NCBI GenBank assembly: GCA_038225855.1
Contig: JBBRQU010000016.1
Coordinates: forward strand, 1 to 64,000
DNA from: CAHJXF01 sp038225855
GTDB lineage: Bacteria > Pseudomonadota > Gammaproteobacteria > Burkholderiales > Burkholderiaceae_D
Direction: 5' to 3'
Length of the DNA: 64,000 bases
The notes beneath the pieces were generated by a model. That model had not been told where the DNA came from. It ran no database searches and was given only the letters and a program-made list of their open reading frames with translations. Each line of letters opens with the position of its first letter. Position 1 is the stretch's first letter. Both the position numbers and the translations under genes were made by a program. Positions 54,589 through 63,441 of this stretch are shown here, piece by piece.

Positions 54589-55409
54589 GTTGCGGCGACC
54601 CCCGTGATGGCTGCGGTGTCAAGTTTCGGAGCCTCAGGCGGATGAGGCCGAAACCGCTCGATCATCTCCGCGCCGAACGCGACGTAGGCCTGTGCTCCTT
54701 TGCTCGATATGTCGAACAGCACGCCCGGAATACCGTACGACGGCGCTTCCGCCAGCCGGATATTTCGCGGCACGAGCGTCTTGAACACCTTGTCGCCGAA
54801 GTGAGATTCGAGTTGTGAGGACACTTGATTGGCGAGCGTGGAGCGCGGATCGAACATGACGCGCAAGAGTCCGATGATTTCCAGATCGGGGTTGAGGTTT
54901 CGATGCACTTGCTTGATTGTGTTCACGAGGTCCGACAGGCCCTCGAGCGCGTAGTACTCGCATTGCATCGGGATGATGACTCCTTGTGCAGCCGTGAGTC
55001 CGTTAAGCGTCAGTAGCGACAGCGCAGGCGGGCAATCGATCAAAACGAAATCGTATTCGGAAAGATGCGGTGCGAGCGCGGCCCTGAGGCGGGTTTCGCG
55101 GTGCTCCATCTCAACGAGGTCGATCTCGGCGCCTGAGAGTTCGCGGTTGGCGGGAAGTACGTCATAGCGCCCGGTTTCCGAATGCTTGCGCACCGATGCG
55201 AGCGGCTGCAATCCGAGCAACAGCTGATAGACGCTTGTAGACAGGTTGCGCTTGTCGATTCCCGACCCCATCGTTGCATTGCCTTGGGGGTCGAGATCGA
55301 TCAGGAGCACCCGCTGTTTCAAAGCCGCGAGCGCGGCGGCCAGGTTCACGGTTGTCGTGGTCTTGCCGACCCCACCCTTTTGGTTCGCGATTGCGAAAAT
55401 TCTTGCCAT
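54585..55409 (-). CDS. parA: Chromosome partitioning ATPase ParA (Soj)
   Basis: 274 residues from the ATG at 55409. Deviant Walker A KGGVGKTTTTVNLA, Walker A' LLIDLDPQGNATMG, and Walker B FVLIDCPPALSLLTLN are complete. No N-terminal HTH, so the chromosomal Soj type. Eight bases after rsmG and overlapping parB by 4 bases: one mnmG-rsmG-parA-parB transcript. Confidence 0.97.
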   Translation of the reverse strand: MARIFAIANQKGGVGKTTTTVNLAAALAALKQRVLLIDLDPQGNATMGSGIDKRNLSTSVYQLLLGLQPLASVRKHSETGRYDVLPANRELSGAEIDLVEMEHRETRLRAALAPHLSEYDFVLIDCPPALSLLTLNGLTAAQGVIIPMQCEYYALEGLSDLVNTIKQVHRNLNPDLEIIGLLRVMFDPRSTLANQVSSQLESHFGDKVFKTLVPRNIRLAEAPSYGIPGVLFDISSKGAQAYVAFGAEMIERFRPHPPEAPKLDTAAITGVAAT

Positions 55410-55417
55410 CGGCTCGA

Positions 55418-56149
55418 CTATGTTTGAGGACGCGGCATCACGGCGCGCCTGAGAACGACGGCGCACCGCTTCGCGCCAAGGAAGGGAACATGGAGAGTGC
55501 GCACTTCGACGACTTTCCACGAGGGTGGCAATGCGACGATTTCGGCGCCGGGATTCACACCCTTCATGGCGATCACGGTGGTCGAATCCTCAGCGAGGCG
55601 ATCGATCGAGTGAACCATGCGCGACAAATCTGCATACGCCCGCGACACAATAACAGAAGGTGATTTGTCGAGAGTGAGCGCTTCTATACGAGCGTGTTTC
55701 GGGTGAATGTTCGGGAGCTTCAGCGAGGTCTTTGCCTGCTGCAGAAAGCTGATCTTCTTGGCCACGGCGTCGACAAGCAGGAGGCGACGCTGGGGCAACG
55801 TGATCGCCAAAGGAATCCCTGGGAGGCCGGCTCCTGTGCCGACGTCCAGCACGTCTAGACCCTCGCAGTTGGCGACGAGCTCCACGATGGACAGCGAATC
55901 GAGCAAATGCAACGCGAGCATCTTGAGGGGATCAAGTACTGCGGTAAGATTGTAAACAGCGTTCCAGCGGAGAAGCAGGGCGACATATTGAATCAGCAAC
56001 TCCTGCTGATAAGCCGGCAGCGAGAGACTCAAACCATCGAGCCCTTGCTGAAGTTGTTGCCGCAGGAGCTTGTCGCGACCTGCGTCGTTTGAGGTCTGCG
56101 CGTCATCATGCGCGGCCTGCCTTGCCCATGACTTCTGCGCCGCCGTCAT
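55418..56149 (-). CDS. rsmG: 16S rRNA (guanine-527-N7)-methyltransferase
   Basis: 243 residues. SAM-binding block VLDVGTGAGLPGIPLA and the preceding NAVYNLTAVLDPLKMLALHLLDSL are diagnostic of RsmG (GidB). It methylates G527 of 16S rRNA. An N-terminal extension of about 25 residues precedes the usual start. ATGA overlap with mnmG. Confidence 0.96.
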   Translation of the reverse strand: MTAAQKSWARQAAHDDAQTSNDAGRDKLLRQQLQQGLDGLSLSLPAYQQELLIQYVALLLRWNAVYNLTAVLDPLKMLALHLLDSLSIVELVANCEGLDVLDVGTGAGLPGIPLAITLPQRRLLLVDAVAKKISFLQQAKTSLKLPNIHPKHARIEALTLDKSPSVIVSRAYADLSRMVHSIDRLAEDSTTVIAMKGVNPGAEIVALPPSWKVVEVRTLHVPFLGAKRCAVVLRRAVMPRPQT

Positions 56150-58080
56150 GCCGATTCGATTTTTTGGCCGCGCTGTTCATTAAAACGCCCTAATCCGCGT
56201 TTCAAATGCACCAGCAGCAACGAGATCGAGGCGGGCGTCACGCCGGCGATGCGGGATGCCTCGCCCAGCGTACCCGGCATGCGGGCAGCGAGTTTTTGAC
56301 GCGCCTCGAAAGAGAGTCCGCGAACCATCGTGTAGTCGATGCCGAGTGGCAACTTCATGGCTTCAAGTTCGTTCACGCGCGCCACGTCGTGCTTCTGGCG
56401 CTCGACATAGCCGGCGTACTTCGCATTGATTTCGACCTGTTCGGTTACTTCCTCTTCGTTAGCACTTTGTTCCAGGATGAGTAAGTCCTCGGCGGTGCGT
56501 AGAGTGGCTAGTTCGCGATAACTCACGTCCGGACGCCGGAGCAAATCCAAAAGTCGATATTCGCGCTCGATCCCTTGCCCCAGCACGCGTTGTGCTTCCG
56601 ACGCCCTCAGCGTCTTGGGGCTGACCCAGGTATTCCGCAAACGCTCGGTTTCACGTGAAACAGCATCGCGCTTTCGATTAAAGGCGTCCCACCGTTCGTC
56701 TCCGATGCATCCGAGTTTCCGACCGAGTTCCGTCAAGCGCATGTCGGCGTTGTCCTCGCGCAGACTGAGACGAAATTCGGCTCGGCTCGTGAACATCCGA
56801 TAGGGCTCCGAAACGCCGCGAGTAATCAGGTCATCGACCAGCACACCCAGATAGGCTTCGTCGCGACGCGGACACCAGCTCTCTCTGCCTTGGGCCAGCA
56901 GCGCCGCATTGATTCCTGCAAGCAACCCTTGCGCTGCCGCCTCTTCGTATCCGGTAGTGCCATTGACTTGCCCAGCGAAAAACAAACCTCCTATCGCCCT
57001 TGCTTCCAACGAGTTCTTGAGTGCGCGCGGATCGAAGTAGTCGTATTCGATCGCATATCCAGGTCTGAGCAAGTGCGCATCCTCGAGTCCACGGATACTG
57101 TGAACGAGCTCGCATTGCACATCGAACGGAAGACTCGTCGAGATCCCGTTGGGATAAAACTCGTGTGTCGTCAGCCCCTCCGGTTCAAGGAAGATTTGAT
57201 GGCTGTCCTTCGATGCGAAGCGATGAATCTTGTCTTCGATACTGGGGCAATATCGCGGCCCAACCCCTTCGATCACGCCGCTGTACATCGGCGAACGATC
57301 CAGCGCGCCCCGAATGATCTCGTGCGTTTTGCGGTTGGTATGTGTGATCCAGCAGGAAAGTTGCGCGGGATGCATTTCTCTTTTTCCGAGAAATGAGAAA
57401 ACCGGGACTGGATCGAGATCGCCGGGCTGTTCCTCCATCTCTGAAAAATCGATGGTTCGCCCATCGATGCGCGGCGGCGTTCCGGTCTTCAATCGGCCTT
57501 GTGGAAGCTTCATTTCCCGGAGACAGGACGACAGGGAGATAGCGGGAGGATCCCCCGCTCGTCCGGCCGCGTAATTTTCGAGGCCGACATGGATTCGACC
57601 ATTCAGGAACGTACCGGCCGTCAGCACAACTGAAGTGGCCATGAAGCGAATACCCGATTGGGTGATAACTCCTTGAACGCAATCGCCCTGCAAGACCAGA
57701 TCATCAGCGGCTTGCTGGAACAGCCAGAGGTTGGGCTGGTTTTCGAGGCGCCGCCGAATCGCAGCCTTGTACAACAAACGGTCGGCTTGCGCCCGAGTCG
57801 CACGGACTGCCGGGCCCTTGCTGCTATTCAAAATTCTGAACTGTATGCCCGCTTCATCGGTGGCCAGCGCCATCGCCCCGCCCAAGGCATCGAGCTCACG
57901 CACGAGATGGCCCTTGCCGATTCCGCCGATGGAAGGATTGCAACTCATCGCCCCTAGCGTCTCGATGTTGTGCGTAAGCAGCAGCGTCGAGGCGCCCATC
58001 CGCGCCGACGCGAGCGCCGCCTCTGTGCCGGCATGGCCGCCGCCGATGACCAGAACCTCGAATTGTTTGGGGTACTGCAT
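56146..58080 (-). CDS. mnmG: tRNA uridine 5-carboxymethylaminomethyl modification enzyme MnmG
   Basis: 644 residues, full length. FAD-binding motif GGGHAGTEAALASARMG at 13-29, GTFLNGRIHVGL, and the C-terminal helical domain with AGVTPASISLLLVHLKR. With MnmE it modifies wobble uridines. A near-perfect parS lies inside the coding region and a perfect one 60 bases before the ATG. Confidence 0.98.
   Translation of the reverse strand: MQYPKQFEVLVIGGGHAGTEAALASARMGASTLLLTHNIETLGAMSCNPSIGGIGKGHLVRELDALGGAMALATDEAGIQFRILNSSKGPAVRATRAQADRLLYKAAIRRRLENQPNLWLFQQAADDLVLQGDCVQGVITQSGIRFMATSVVLTAGTFLNGRIHVGLENYAAGRAGDPPAISLSSCLREMKLPQGRLKTGTPPRIDGRTIDFSEMEEQPGDLDPVPVFSFLGKREMHPAQLSCWITHTNRKTHEIIRGALDRSPMYSGVIEGVGPRYCPSIEDKIHRFASKDSHQIFLEPEGLTTHEFYPNGISTSLPFDVQCELVHSIRGLEDAHLLRPGYAIEYDYFDPRALKNSLEARAIGGLFFAGQVNGTTGYEEAAAQGLLAGINAALLAQGRESWCPRRDEAYLGVLVDDLITRGVSEPYRMFTSRAEFRLSLREDNADMRLTELGRKLGCIGDERWDAFNRKRDAVSRETERLRNTWVSPKTLRASEAQRVLGQGIEREYRLLDLLRRPDVSYRELATLRTAEDLLILEQSANEEEVTEQVEINAKYAGYVERQKHDVARVNELEAMKLPLGIDYTMVRGLSFEARQKLAARMPGTLGEASRIAGVTPASISLLLVHLKRGLGRFNEQRGQKIESA
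56647..56662. promoter_or_regulatory. parS-like ParB binding site inside mnmG
   Basis: GGTTTCACGTGAAACA matches the universal parS palindrome TGTTTCACGTGAAACA at 15 of 16 bases (first base G for T). It lies in coding sequence about 2 kb upstream of parB. Confidence 0.8.
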
Positions 58081-58139
58081 GGTGGCCGCCTATGAAAAGA
58101 GGCGTGATTATCCAGTTTCCGGGAACCTTATGCCACCGC

Positions 58140-58155
58140 TGTTTCACGTGAAACA
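58140..58155. promoter_or_regulatory. Perfect parS site
   Basis: TGTTTCACGTGAAACA, the exact 16-base consensus palindrome bound by chromosomal ParB, in the intergenic region upstream of mnmG. The rest of that 283-base gap (58081-58363) is moderately AT-rich, must contain the mnmG promoter, and shows no gene. Confidence 0.93.
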
Positions 58156-58363
58156 AGGACCCTACTATTTCGAATTAATGCGAGTACTTACTTTCCTGTG
58201 GCGCCTCATAATTCGGCCCACTGTTGGATCGCGTATAGCTATCGCGGGGTTTTCGAAGACCTCAAGCGCGGTGGCTGGCGGGAAAGCGAGGCAGAGTCGA
58301 CGCGCCCGATGCGATTGCATTGCAATGGGAACTGTCCGCTGAAGAGCGGGCGAGCGGTGTGCG

Positions 58364-59326
58364 CTAACGTCTTGCTTGGCGCTTGGTCCGAAACGCTTCG
58401 AACTCGCCAACGATGCCCCGACGAAAGAGGAGAACGCACACCACAAATATGACCCCGATGATCACGGTCACCCAGGAGCCGACGCGATCTGCCAGTAGAT
58501 CCTGAAGGGAAATCACGACGCCCGCCCCGAGCGCGGGGCCGAAAAACGTTCCCAGTCCCCCGAGCAGCGTCATCAAAATGACCTCGCCCGACATTTGCCA
58601 CTGCACGTCGGTCAACGTCGCCAATTGTACGACCAGCGACTTCAGCGACCCGCCAAGTCCAGCGAGCGCCGTCGAAAGAACAAATGCGAGCAGCTTGTAG
58701 CGATCGACCGCATACCCCAAAGAAATTGCCCGTGACTCATTCTCGCGAATCGCCTTCAGTACCTGGCCGAAGGGGGAATGCACTACGCGCCGAATAAACA
58801 GAAAGACTGCAATGAAAATCGCGAGCACGAAGTAATACATGCTCGTGTCGGACTCGAGCGAGATCATGCCGAAAAGCCTGCCCCGGGGAACGCCCTGCAG
58901 CCCGTCTTCACCATGTGTGAACGGCGCCTGCAGACACACAAAGTACACCATCTGCGCAAGCGCCAAGGTAATCATCGCGAAGTAGATGCCTTGGCGACGG
59001 ATCGCGATCGCCCCCACGACAAGGCCCATCGCAGCCGCGATCACGACGCCGAAAATGATGCCCAATTCGGGGGTCACGTTCATAGCCTTCACTATCCACC
59101 CCGTTGCATACGCCGCGCTGCCGAAGAACGCGGCATGTCCGAACGAGAGCAATCCTGTGTATCCCAGAAGCAGATTGAAAGCGCACGCAAAAATCGCGAA
59201 GCACAACACTTTCATCACCAGGACCGGATAAAGACCGATAAAGGGCGCGGCAAGCGCCACCGCCAGCAGCACGGCGTAGCCCGCCAAGGCGAACGGAGAG
59301 GGCGGTTCGAGACGCACGTCAGGCAC
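58364..59326 (-). CDS. livM: Branched-chain amino-acid-type ABC transporter permease LivM
   Basis: 320 residues, about eight to ten membrane segments. Family blocks are NLLLGYTGLLSFGHAAFFGSAAY and GGLGTFFGPALGAGVV. Last gene of the LIV-type operon, overlapping livH by 8 bases. With LivH it forms the inner-membrane channel. Substrate could be branched-chain or other amino acids or amides. Confidence 0.93.
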   Translation of the reverse strand: MPDVRLEPPSPFALAGYAVLLAVALAAPFIGLYPVLVMKVLCFAIFACAFNLLLGYTGLLSFGHAAFFGSAAYATGWIVKAMNVTPELGIIFGVVIAAAMGLVVGAIAIRRQGIYFAMITLALAQMVYFVCLQAPFTHGEDGLQGVPRGRLFGMISLESDTSMYYFVLAIFIAVFLFIRRVVHSPFGQVLKAIRENESRAISLGYAVDRYKLLAFVLSTALAGLGGSLKSLVVQLATLTDVQWQMSGEVILMTLLGGLGTFFGPALGAGVVISLQDLLADRVGSWVTVIIGVIFVVCVLLFRRGIVGEFEAFRTKRQARR

Positions 59327-60206
59327 CCTTCCCGAAAAGGCCTGCGGGTCGAAGAATCAGCACGACGATCATGATGACGAAGACGACGACGTTCGATGCC
59401 TCCGGATAGAACACGCGAGTCAGGCCCTCGATCAGGCCCAGTGCGAGCCCGGTGACGATCGAGCCCAGGATCGAACCCATGCCACCGATCACGACGACCG
59501 CGAAGACGACGATGATGAGGTTCGACCCCATCAACGGCGTAACCTGAATGATGGGCGCCGCGAGTACGCCGGCCAGAGCGGCGAGCGCGGCGCCCGCGCC
59601 GTAAGTGCACATCACCATGACCGGCACATTGACGCCAAAAGCCTGGACGAGCGCAGGGTTCTCGGTCGCCGCCCGCAGGGTGGACCCAAGCCGCGTTTTC
59701 TCGATCAGGAACCAGGTTGCGAAGCAGACCACCATCGAAGCGAGCACGACCCATGCGCGATAGTTCGGCAAGGTCATGAAGCCGATGTCGGTCGAGCCTT
59801 GCAATGCCTCGGGCACGCTGTACGATTGCCCGGACACGCCGAATTGATGGATGAATAGCCCCTCGGCGATCAACGCGAGCCCGAAAGTGAGCAACAAGCC
59901 ATACAACGGATCGAGCTTGTACAGGTGCTTCAGGAGCAGACGCTCGATCAAGATGCCGAGCGCTGCGATCAGCAGCGGTGCGAGAACCAGCGCGAACCAG
60001 TAATTGACCCCGAACGTATCGAGCATGATCCACGCCGCATACGCGCCCATCATGTAGAGCGCGCCATGCGCGAAGTTGACAATCCCGAGCAGACCGAAAA
60101 TCACCGCAAGGCCCAGCGACAGCAGCGCATAGAACGAGCCGTTGACGAGTCCGAGCAGTAGTTGGCCCAAAAGGGCCTGGATCGGAATGCCGAAAATTTC
60201 AGTCAT
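59319..60206 (-). CDS. livH: Branched-chain amino-acid-type ABC transporter permease LivH
   Basis: 295 residues, about eight membrane segments. Typical blocks are LLLGLVNGSFYALLSLGLAVIFGLLGIVNFAHGALYMMGAY in shortened view (NFAHGALYM), and VIGGMGSILGSIVTGLALGLIEG near the C-terminus (GGMGSILGS). It follows the binding-protein gene after a 69-base gap that holds a strong hairpin. Confidence 0.93.
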   Translation of the reverse strand: MTEIFGIPIQALLGQLLLGLVNGSFYALLSLGLAVIFGLLGIVNFAHGALYMMGAYAAWIMLDTFGVNYWFALVLAPLLIAALGILIERLLLKHLYKLDPLYGLLLTFGLALIAEGLFIHQFGVSGQSYSVPEALQGSTDIGFMTLPNYRAWVVLASMVVCFATWFLIEKTRLGSTLRAATENPALVQAFGVNVPVMVMCTYGAGAALAALAGVLAAPIIQVTPLMGSNLIIVVFAVVVIGGMGSILGSIVTGLALGLIEGLTRVFYPEASNVVVFVIMIVVLILRPAGLFGKGA

Positions 60207-60228
60207 GCGATGTAAGGTTGAGGATTAC

Positions 60229-60264
60229 ATGATTCACCGGCGTCTCGCTACGCCGGTGAATCAT
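60229..60264 (-). other. Intercistronic hairpin between the binding-protein gene and livH
   Basis: Perfect 15-bp stem: ATGATTCACCGGCGT (60229-60243), 6-base loop, ACGCCGGTGAATCAT (60250-60264). No T run follows on the transcribed strand, so it is not a classic terminator. Such hairpins often protect the 3' end of binding-protein mRNA and lower expression of the permease genes after it. Confidence 0.8.
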
Positions 60265-60275
60265 GCAAGAGCCGA

Positions 60276-61487
60276 TCAGGACTTCTTGAGTAGCGGGCAC
60301 ACCGACTTGGCTGGCGAAAGGAATGCCTGGTCACCCGGGACCTTGGTGACCAGCTTGTAGTAATCCCAAGGATACTTCGACTCTCCCGGCGCCTTGACCT
60401 CGAGCAGGTACATCTCGTGGATCATGCGACCGTCGGCGCGCACGTAGCCGTCCTTGGCATAGAAGTCATTGACCCTGGACTGCTTCATCTGCGCCATGAC
60501 CTTTTCGCCATCATCGGTACCGGCCGCCTTCACGGCGTTCAGATAGAACGACGTCACCGAATAGTCGGCTGCCTGCAGGCTCGACGGTTCCTTCTTCATC
60601 TTTTCGAAATAGCGCTTCGACCAGGCGCGACTCTCGGCGTCCTTGTCCCAATACCAACTGTCCGTGGCCACCAGGCCTTGGGCGGTCGCCAGTCCGAGAC
60701 TGTGCACGTCGTTGATGAAGATCAGAAGGGCCGCGATCTTCATCGTCTTGGTGATGCCGAATTCCTTCGCCGCCTTGATCGTGTTGATGGTGTCGCCGCC
60801 CGCGTTGGCAAGCCCGAGGATCTGCGCTTTCGACGACTGCGCCTGCAGAAGGAACGAGGAGAAGTCCGAAGCCGCGAGCGGGTGTCGCACGGCGCCGACC
60901 ACCGTGCCGCCGTTGGCCTTGACCACCTCGGTCGCATCCTTCTCCAACGACGCGCCGAATGCATAGTCGGCCGTGAGGAAATACCAGCTCTTGCCGCCGT
61001 TCTTGACGATCTGCGACCCCGACACCTGGGCCAGGGCCACGGTGTCGTACGCGTAGTGAATCGTGTAGGGCGTGCAATCCTCGTTGGTCAAACGGTTCGA
61101 GCCCGGACCAACCGCCAGAAAGGGCTTCTTCTTCTCGGCGGCGACTTTGGCCATCGCGATCGCGGTGCCCGAGTTGGTCCCGCCGATCAGCATGTCGAGT
61201 CCCTGTGTGTCGAACCACTCGCGCGCCTTGCTTACGGCAACGTCGGCCTTGTTCTGATGATCGGCCGTCAGCAATTCGATCTTCTTGCCGGCCACGCTGC
61301 CTCCCATGTCGGCGATAGCCATCTTGATTGCTTCGACGCCGCCTTGTCCGTCGAGGTCGGAATACAAACCCGACATATCGGTGATGAATCCGATCCTGAT
61401 CACGTCACCGGAAATCTGCGCCTGCGCGCCGCCCGCCATGGTCATGCCGGCAACAGCCAGCGCACCCGCGATGATCTTGAGTTTCAT
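60276..61487 (-). CDS. LivJ/LivK-type periplasmic substrate-binding protein
   Basis: 403 residues from the ATG at 61487, with GAGGAG 6 bases before it. Signal peptide MKLKIIAGALAVAGMTMAGG with cleavage near AQAQ. The mature part begins DVIRIGFITDMSGLYSDLDG, a type I periplasmic binding fold of the LIV family. Ligand not predictable; closely packed with liv permease and ATPase genes. A 15-bp hairpin follows the stop. Confidence 0.92.
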   Translation of the reverse strand: MKLKIIAGALAVAGMTMAGGAQAQISGDVIRIGFITDMSGLYSDLDGQGGVEAIKMAIADMGGSVAGKKIELLTADHQNKADVAVSKAREWFDTQGLDMLIGGTNSGTAIAMAKVAAEKKKPFLAVGPGSNRLTNEDCTPYTIHYAYDTVALAQVSGSQIVKNGGKSWYFLTADYAFGASLEKDATEVVKANGGTVVGAVRHPLAASDFSSFLLQAQSSKAQILGLANAGGDTINTIKAAKEFGITKTMKIAALLIFINDVHSLGLATAQGLVATDSWYWDKDAESRAWSKRYFEKMKKEPSSLQAADYSVTSFYLNAVKAAGTDDGEKVMAQMKQSRVNDFYAKDGYVRADGRMIHEMYLLEVKAPGESKYPWDYYKLVTKVPGDQAFLSPAKSVCPLLKKS

Positions 61488-61522
61488 GTATTGCTCCTCT
61501 TTCAAAAAAAATGATGTGTGCT

Positions 61523-62245
61523 CTAAACGCCGAGGTACTCGTGCAACATATCCATGTTGGTTTTCAATTCGGATTGCACGAAGCGTTTGACGATCTTTCC
61601 GTGCTCCATCACGCAGAAGCGGTCGGCAAGCGGAGCCGCAAAGCGAAAATTCTGTTCGACCAGCACCACCGTATAGCCCTTTTGCTTCAGCGTACGAATG
61701 ACTTCGCCCAGCTTCTGCACGATCACCGGCGCGAGTCCCTCGGAAATTTCATCGAGCAACAGCAATCGCGCGCCGGTGCGCAAGATGCGCGCGACGGCGA
61801 GCATCTGCTGCTCGCCACCCGACAAGCGTGTACCCGGACTCGACGCGCGCTCCTGCAGGTTGGGGAACATCGCGTAGATTTCCTCCACCGGCATCGGCTC
61901 GCCGACCAGCCCGCCCGCGACGCCCTTGAGCTCGGGCGGCAGCATCAGATTCTCTTCAGCAGTCAAGCTGGAGAAGATGCCGCGCTCTTCGGGGCAATAG
62001 CCGATGCCCATGCGCGCGATCTGATGCGAGGCGAGTTTCACCGTCTCGTCGCCGCCGACCTTGATCGACCCGCTGCGACGACCGACCAGTCCCATGATCG
62101 CGCGCAGCGTCGTGGTCCGACCCGAGCCATTGCGCCCGAGCAGCGTCACGACCTCGCCCGCATCGACCGCGAAGTCCACCCCGTGCAGGATGTGCGACTC
62201 CCCGTACCAGGCATTGAGTTCGTCGACAGACAGGACGCTGGCCAT
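61523..62245 (-). CDS. livF: LIV-type ABC transporter ATP-binding protein LivF
   Basis: 240 residues from the ATG at 62245 (TGATG overlap with livG; a TTG one codon earlier is possible). Signature LSGGEQQMLAVAR, Walker B LLLLDEISEGLAP. Walker A reads GRNGSGRTTT: the invariant Lys is Arg43. Some LivF proteins appear to carry Arg here, so the pair LivG/LivF may work with one canonical site. Followed by the binding-protein gene. Confidence 0.94.
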   Translation of the reverse strand: MASVLSVDELNAWYGESHILHGVDFAVDAGEVVTLLGRNGSGRTTTLRAIMGLVGRRSGSIKVGGDETVKLASHQIARMGIGYCPEERGIFSSLTAEENLMLPPELKGVAGGLVGEPMPVEEIYAMFPNLQERASSPGTRLSGGEQQMLAVARILRTGARLLLLDEISEGLAPVIVQKLGEVIRTLKQKGYTVVLVEQNFRFAAPLADRFCVMEHGKIVKRFVQSELKTNMDMLHEYLGV

Positions 62246-63057
62246 CAATGCGCCCCGACAAGCGTCGCGTCGGCGCTGCCCATATAGGCCTCGATGACCT
62301 TCGGATGTTTGGACACCACCGCGTAGGGCCCTTCAGCCAACACCGCGCCGCGCGCCAGCACAGTGATGGTATTGGCGATCGACGAGACCACGCTCATGTT
62401 GTGTTCGACCATCAGGATCGTGCGGTTGGCCGACACCTTGCGTATCAGTTCGGTGACGCGACCCACATCCTCGTGACCCATCCCTTGCGTGGGTTCGTCG
62501 AGCAACATCATCTCGGGTTCGAGCGCGAGCGTCGTCGCGATCTCGAGCGCGCGCTTGCGGCCGTATGCAAGCTCGACCGTCTGCGTATCGGCAAACGACT
62601 CGAGGCCGACCTCGGCCAACAACTGCAGCGCACGATCGTTCAACTGCGCCAGCGAGCTTTCGGGCTTCCAGAAATAGAACGACGTGCCGAGGTTGCGTTG
62701 CAGGGCCACTCGCACGTTTTCGAGCACCGTCATGTGCGGGAACACCGCCGAAATCTGGAACGAACGGACGATGCCGCGTCGCGCCGTCTGAGCGGGCCGT
62801 TCGCTCGTGATGTCGACGCCGTTGAAGACGATTTGCCCGGCCGTCGGCGGCAAGAACTTGGTCAGCAGATTGAAGAAGGTCGTCTTGCCCGCGCCGTTCG
62901 GTCCGATCAGCGCGTGGATCTCGCCGCGCTTGACCGAGATCGATACATCGTTGACCGCGACGAAGCCCTTGAACTCTTTTCGCAGTCCGCGCGTCTCGAG
63001 AATCACGGCGCCGTTGGCCATCGAGGTCCTGACGGAATCGTCCATCGGCTGATTCAT
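62245..63057 (-). CDS. livG: LIV-type ABC transporter ATP-binding protein LivG
   Basis: 270 residues from the ATG at 63057; ATGs at 63045 and 63021 are alternatives, the last with AGGA before it. Walker A GPNGAGKTTFFN, signature VELAYGRKRALEIATTL, Walker B MMLLDEPTQGMG, then the long LivG C-terminal end (VIEAYMGS). The signature LSGGQ is replaced by LAYGRKR, which is common in LivG. First gene of the operon. Confidence 0.94.
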   Translation of the reverse strand: MNQPMDDSVRTSMANGAVILETRGLRKEFKGFVAVNDVSISVKRGEIHALIGPNGAGKTTFFNLLTKFLPPTAGQIVFNGVDITSERPAQTARRGIVRSFQISAVFPHMTVLENVRVALQRNLGTSFYFWKPESSLAQLNDRALQLLAEVGLESFADTQTVELAYGRKRALEIATTLALEPEMMLLDEPTQGMGHEDVGRVTELIRKVSANRTILMVEHNMSVVSSIANTITVLARGAVLAEGPYAVVSKHPKVIEAYMGSADATLVGAH

Positions 63058-63441
63058 TGCCGCGCGACCGCAGCCGAACGGACCAACGCGAAAATTGGCC
63101 CCGAGAACGCAGTCGCTGCGGTGGCGATCATGGGTGGTCTCGAACGGCGATGGATGGGCGGGGCTCGAACAAGCTGCGCGTCGTGCGCAATGCCATCGTT
63201 GCAACGAGGTCCGGTCTGGAAAGAGGAGGCAGCGTATCAGGATTCATTCAGCGGCTGGATGCGCGCAAACCCTGATTGCATGCGGCCTGTGCGCCACAAA
63301 CGAGCGCGTATGCACATCGCTTTCAACCGGTGCGGCACGAAAGACCGACGCGCGAACACACAAACGCGTGACGAAGCGGACGTAACCGGTTAATTTCCGC
63401 GTACCGCCCACGCCCACCTCACGATCTTTCTGGAGCACTGC
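63058..63441. other. Divergent intergenic region livG / beta-helix gene
   Basis: 384 bases with no convincing gene. It should hold the promoters of both neighbours, but I cannot pick clear -35/-10 pairs, operators or terminators in it. Confidence 0.5.

Noticed and set aside
58156..58363. Replication origin upstream of mnmG, as in E. coli
   Set aside because: No DnaA boxes were found there; only the parS site is clear.
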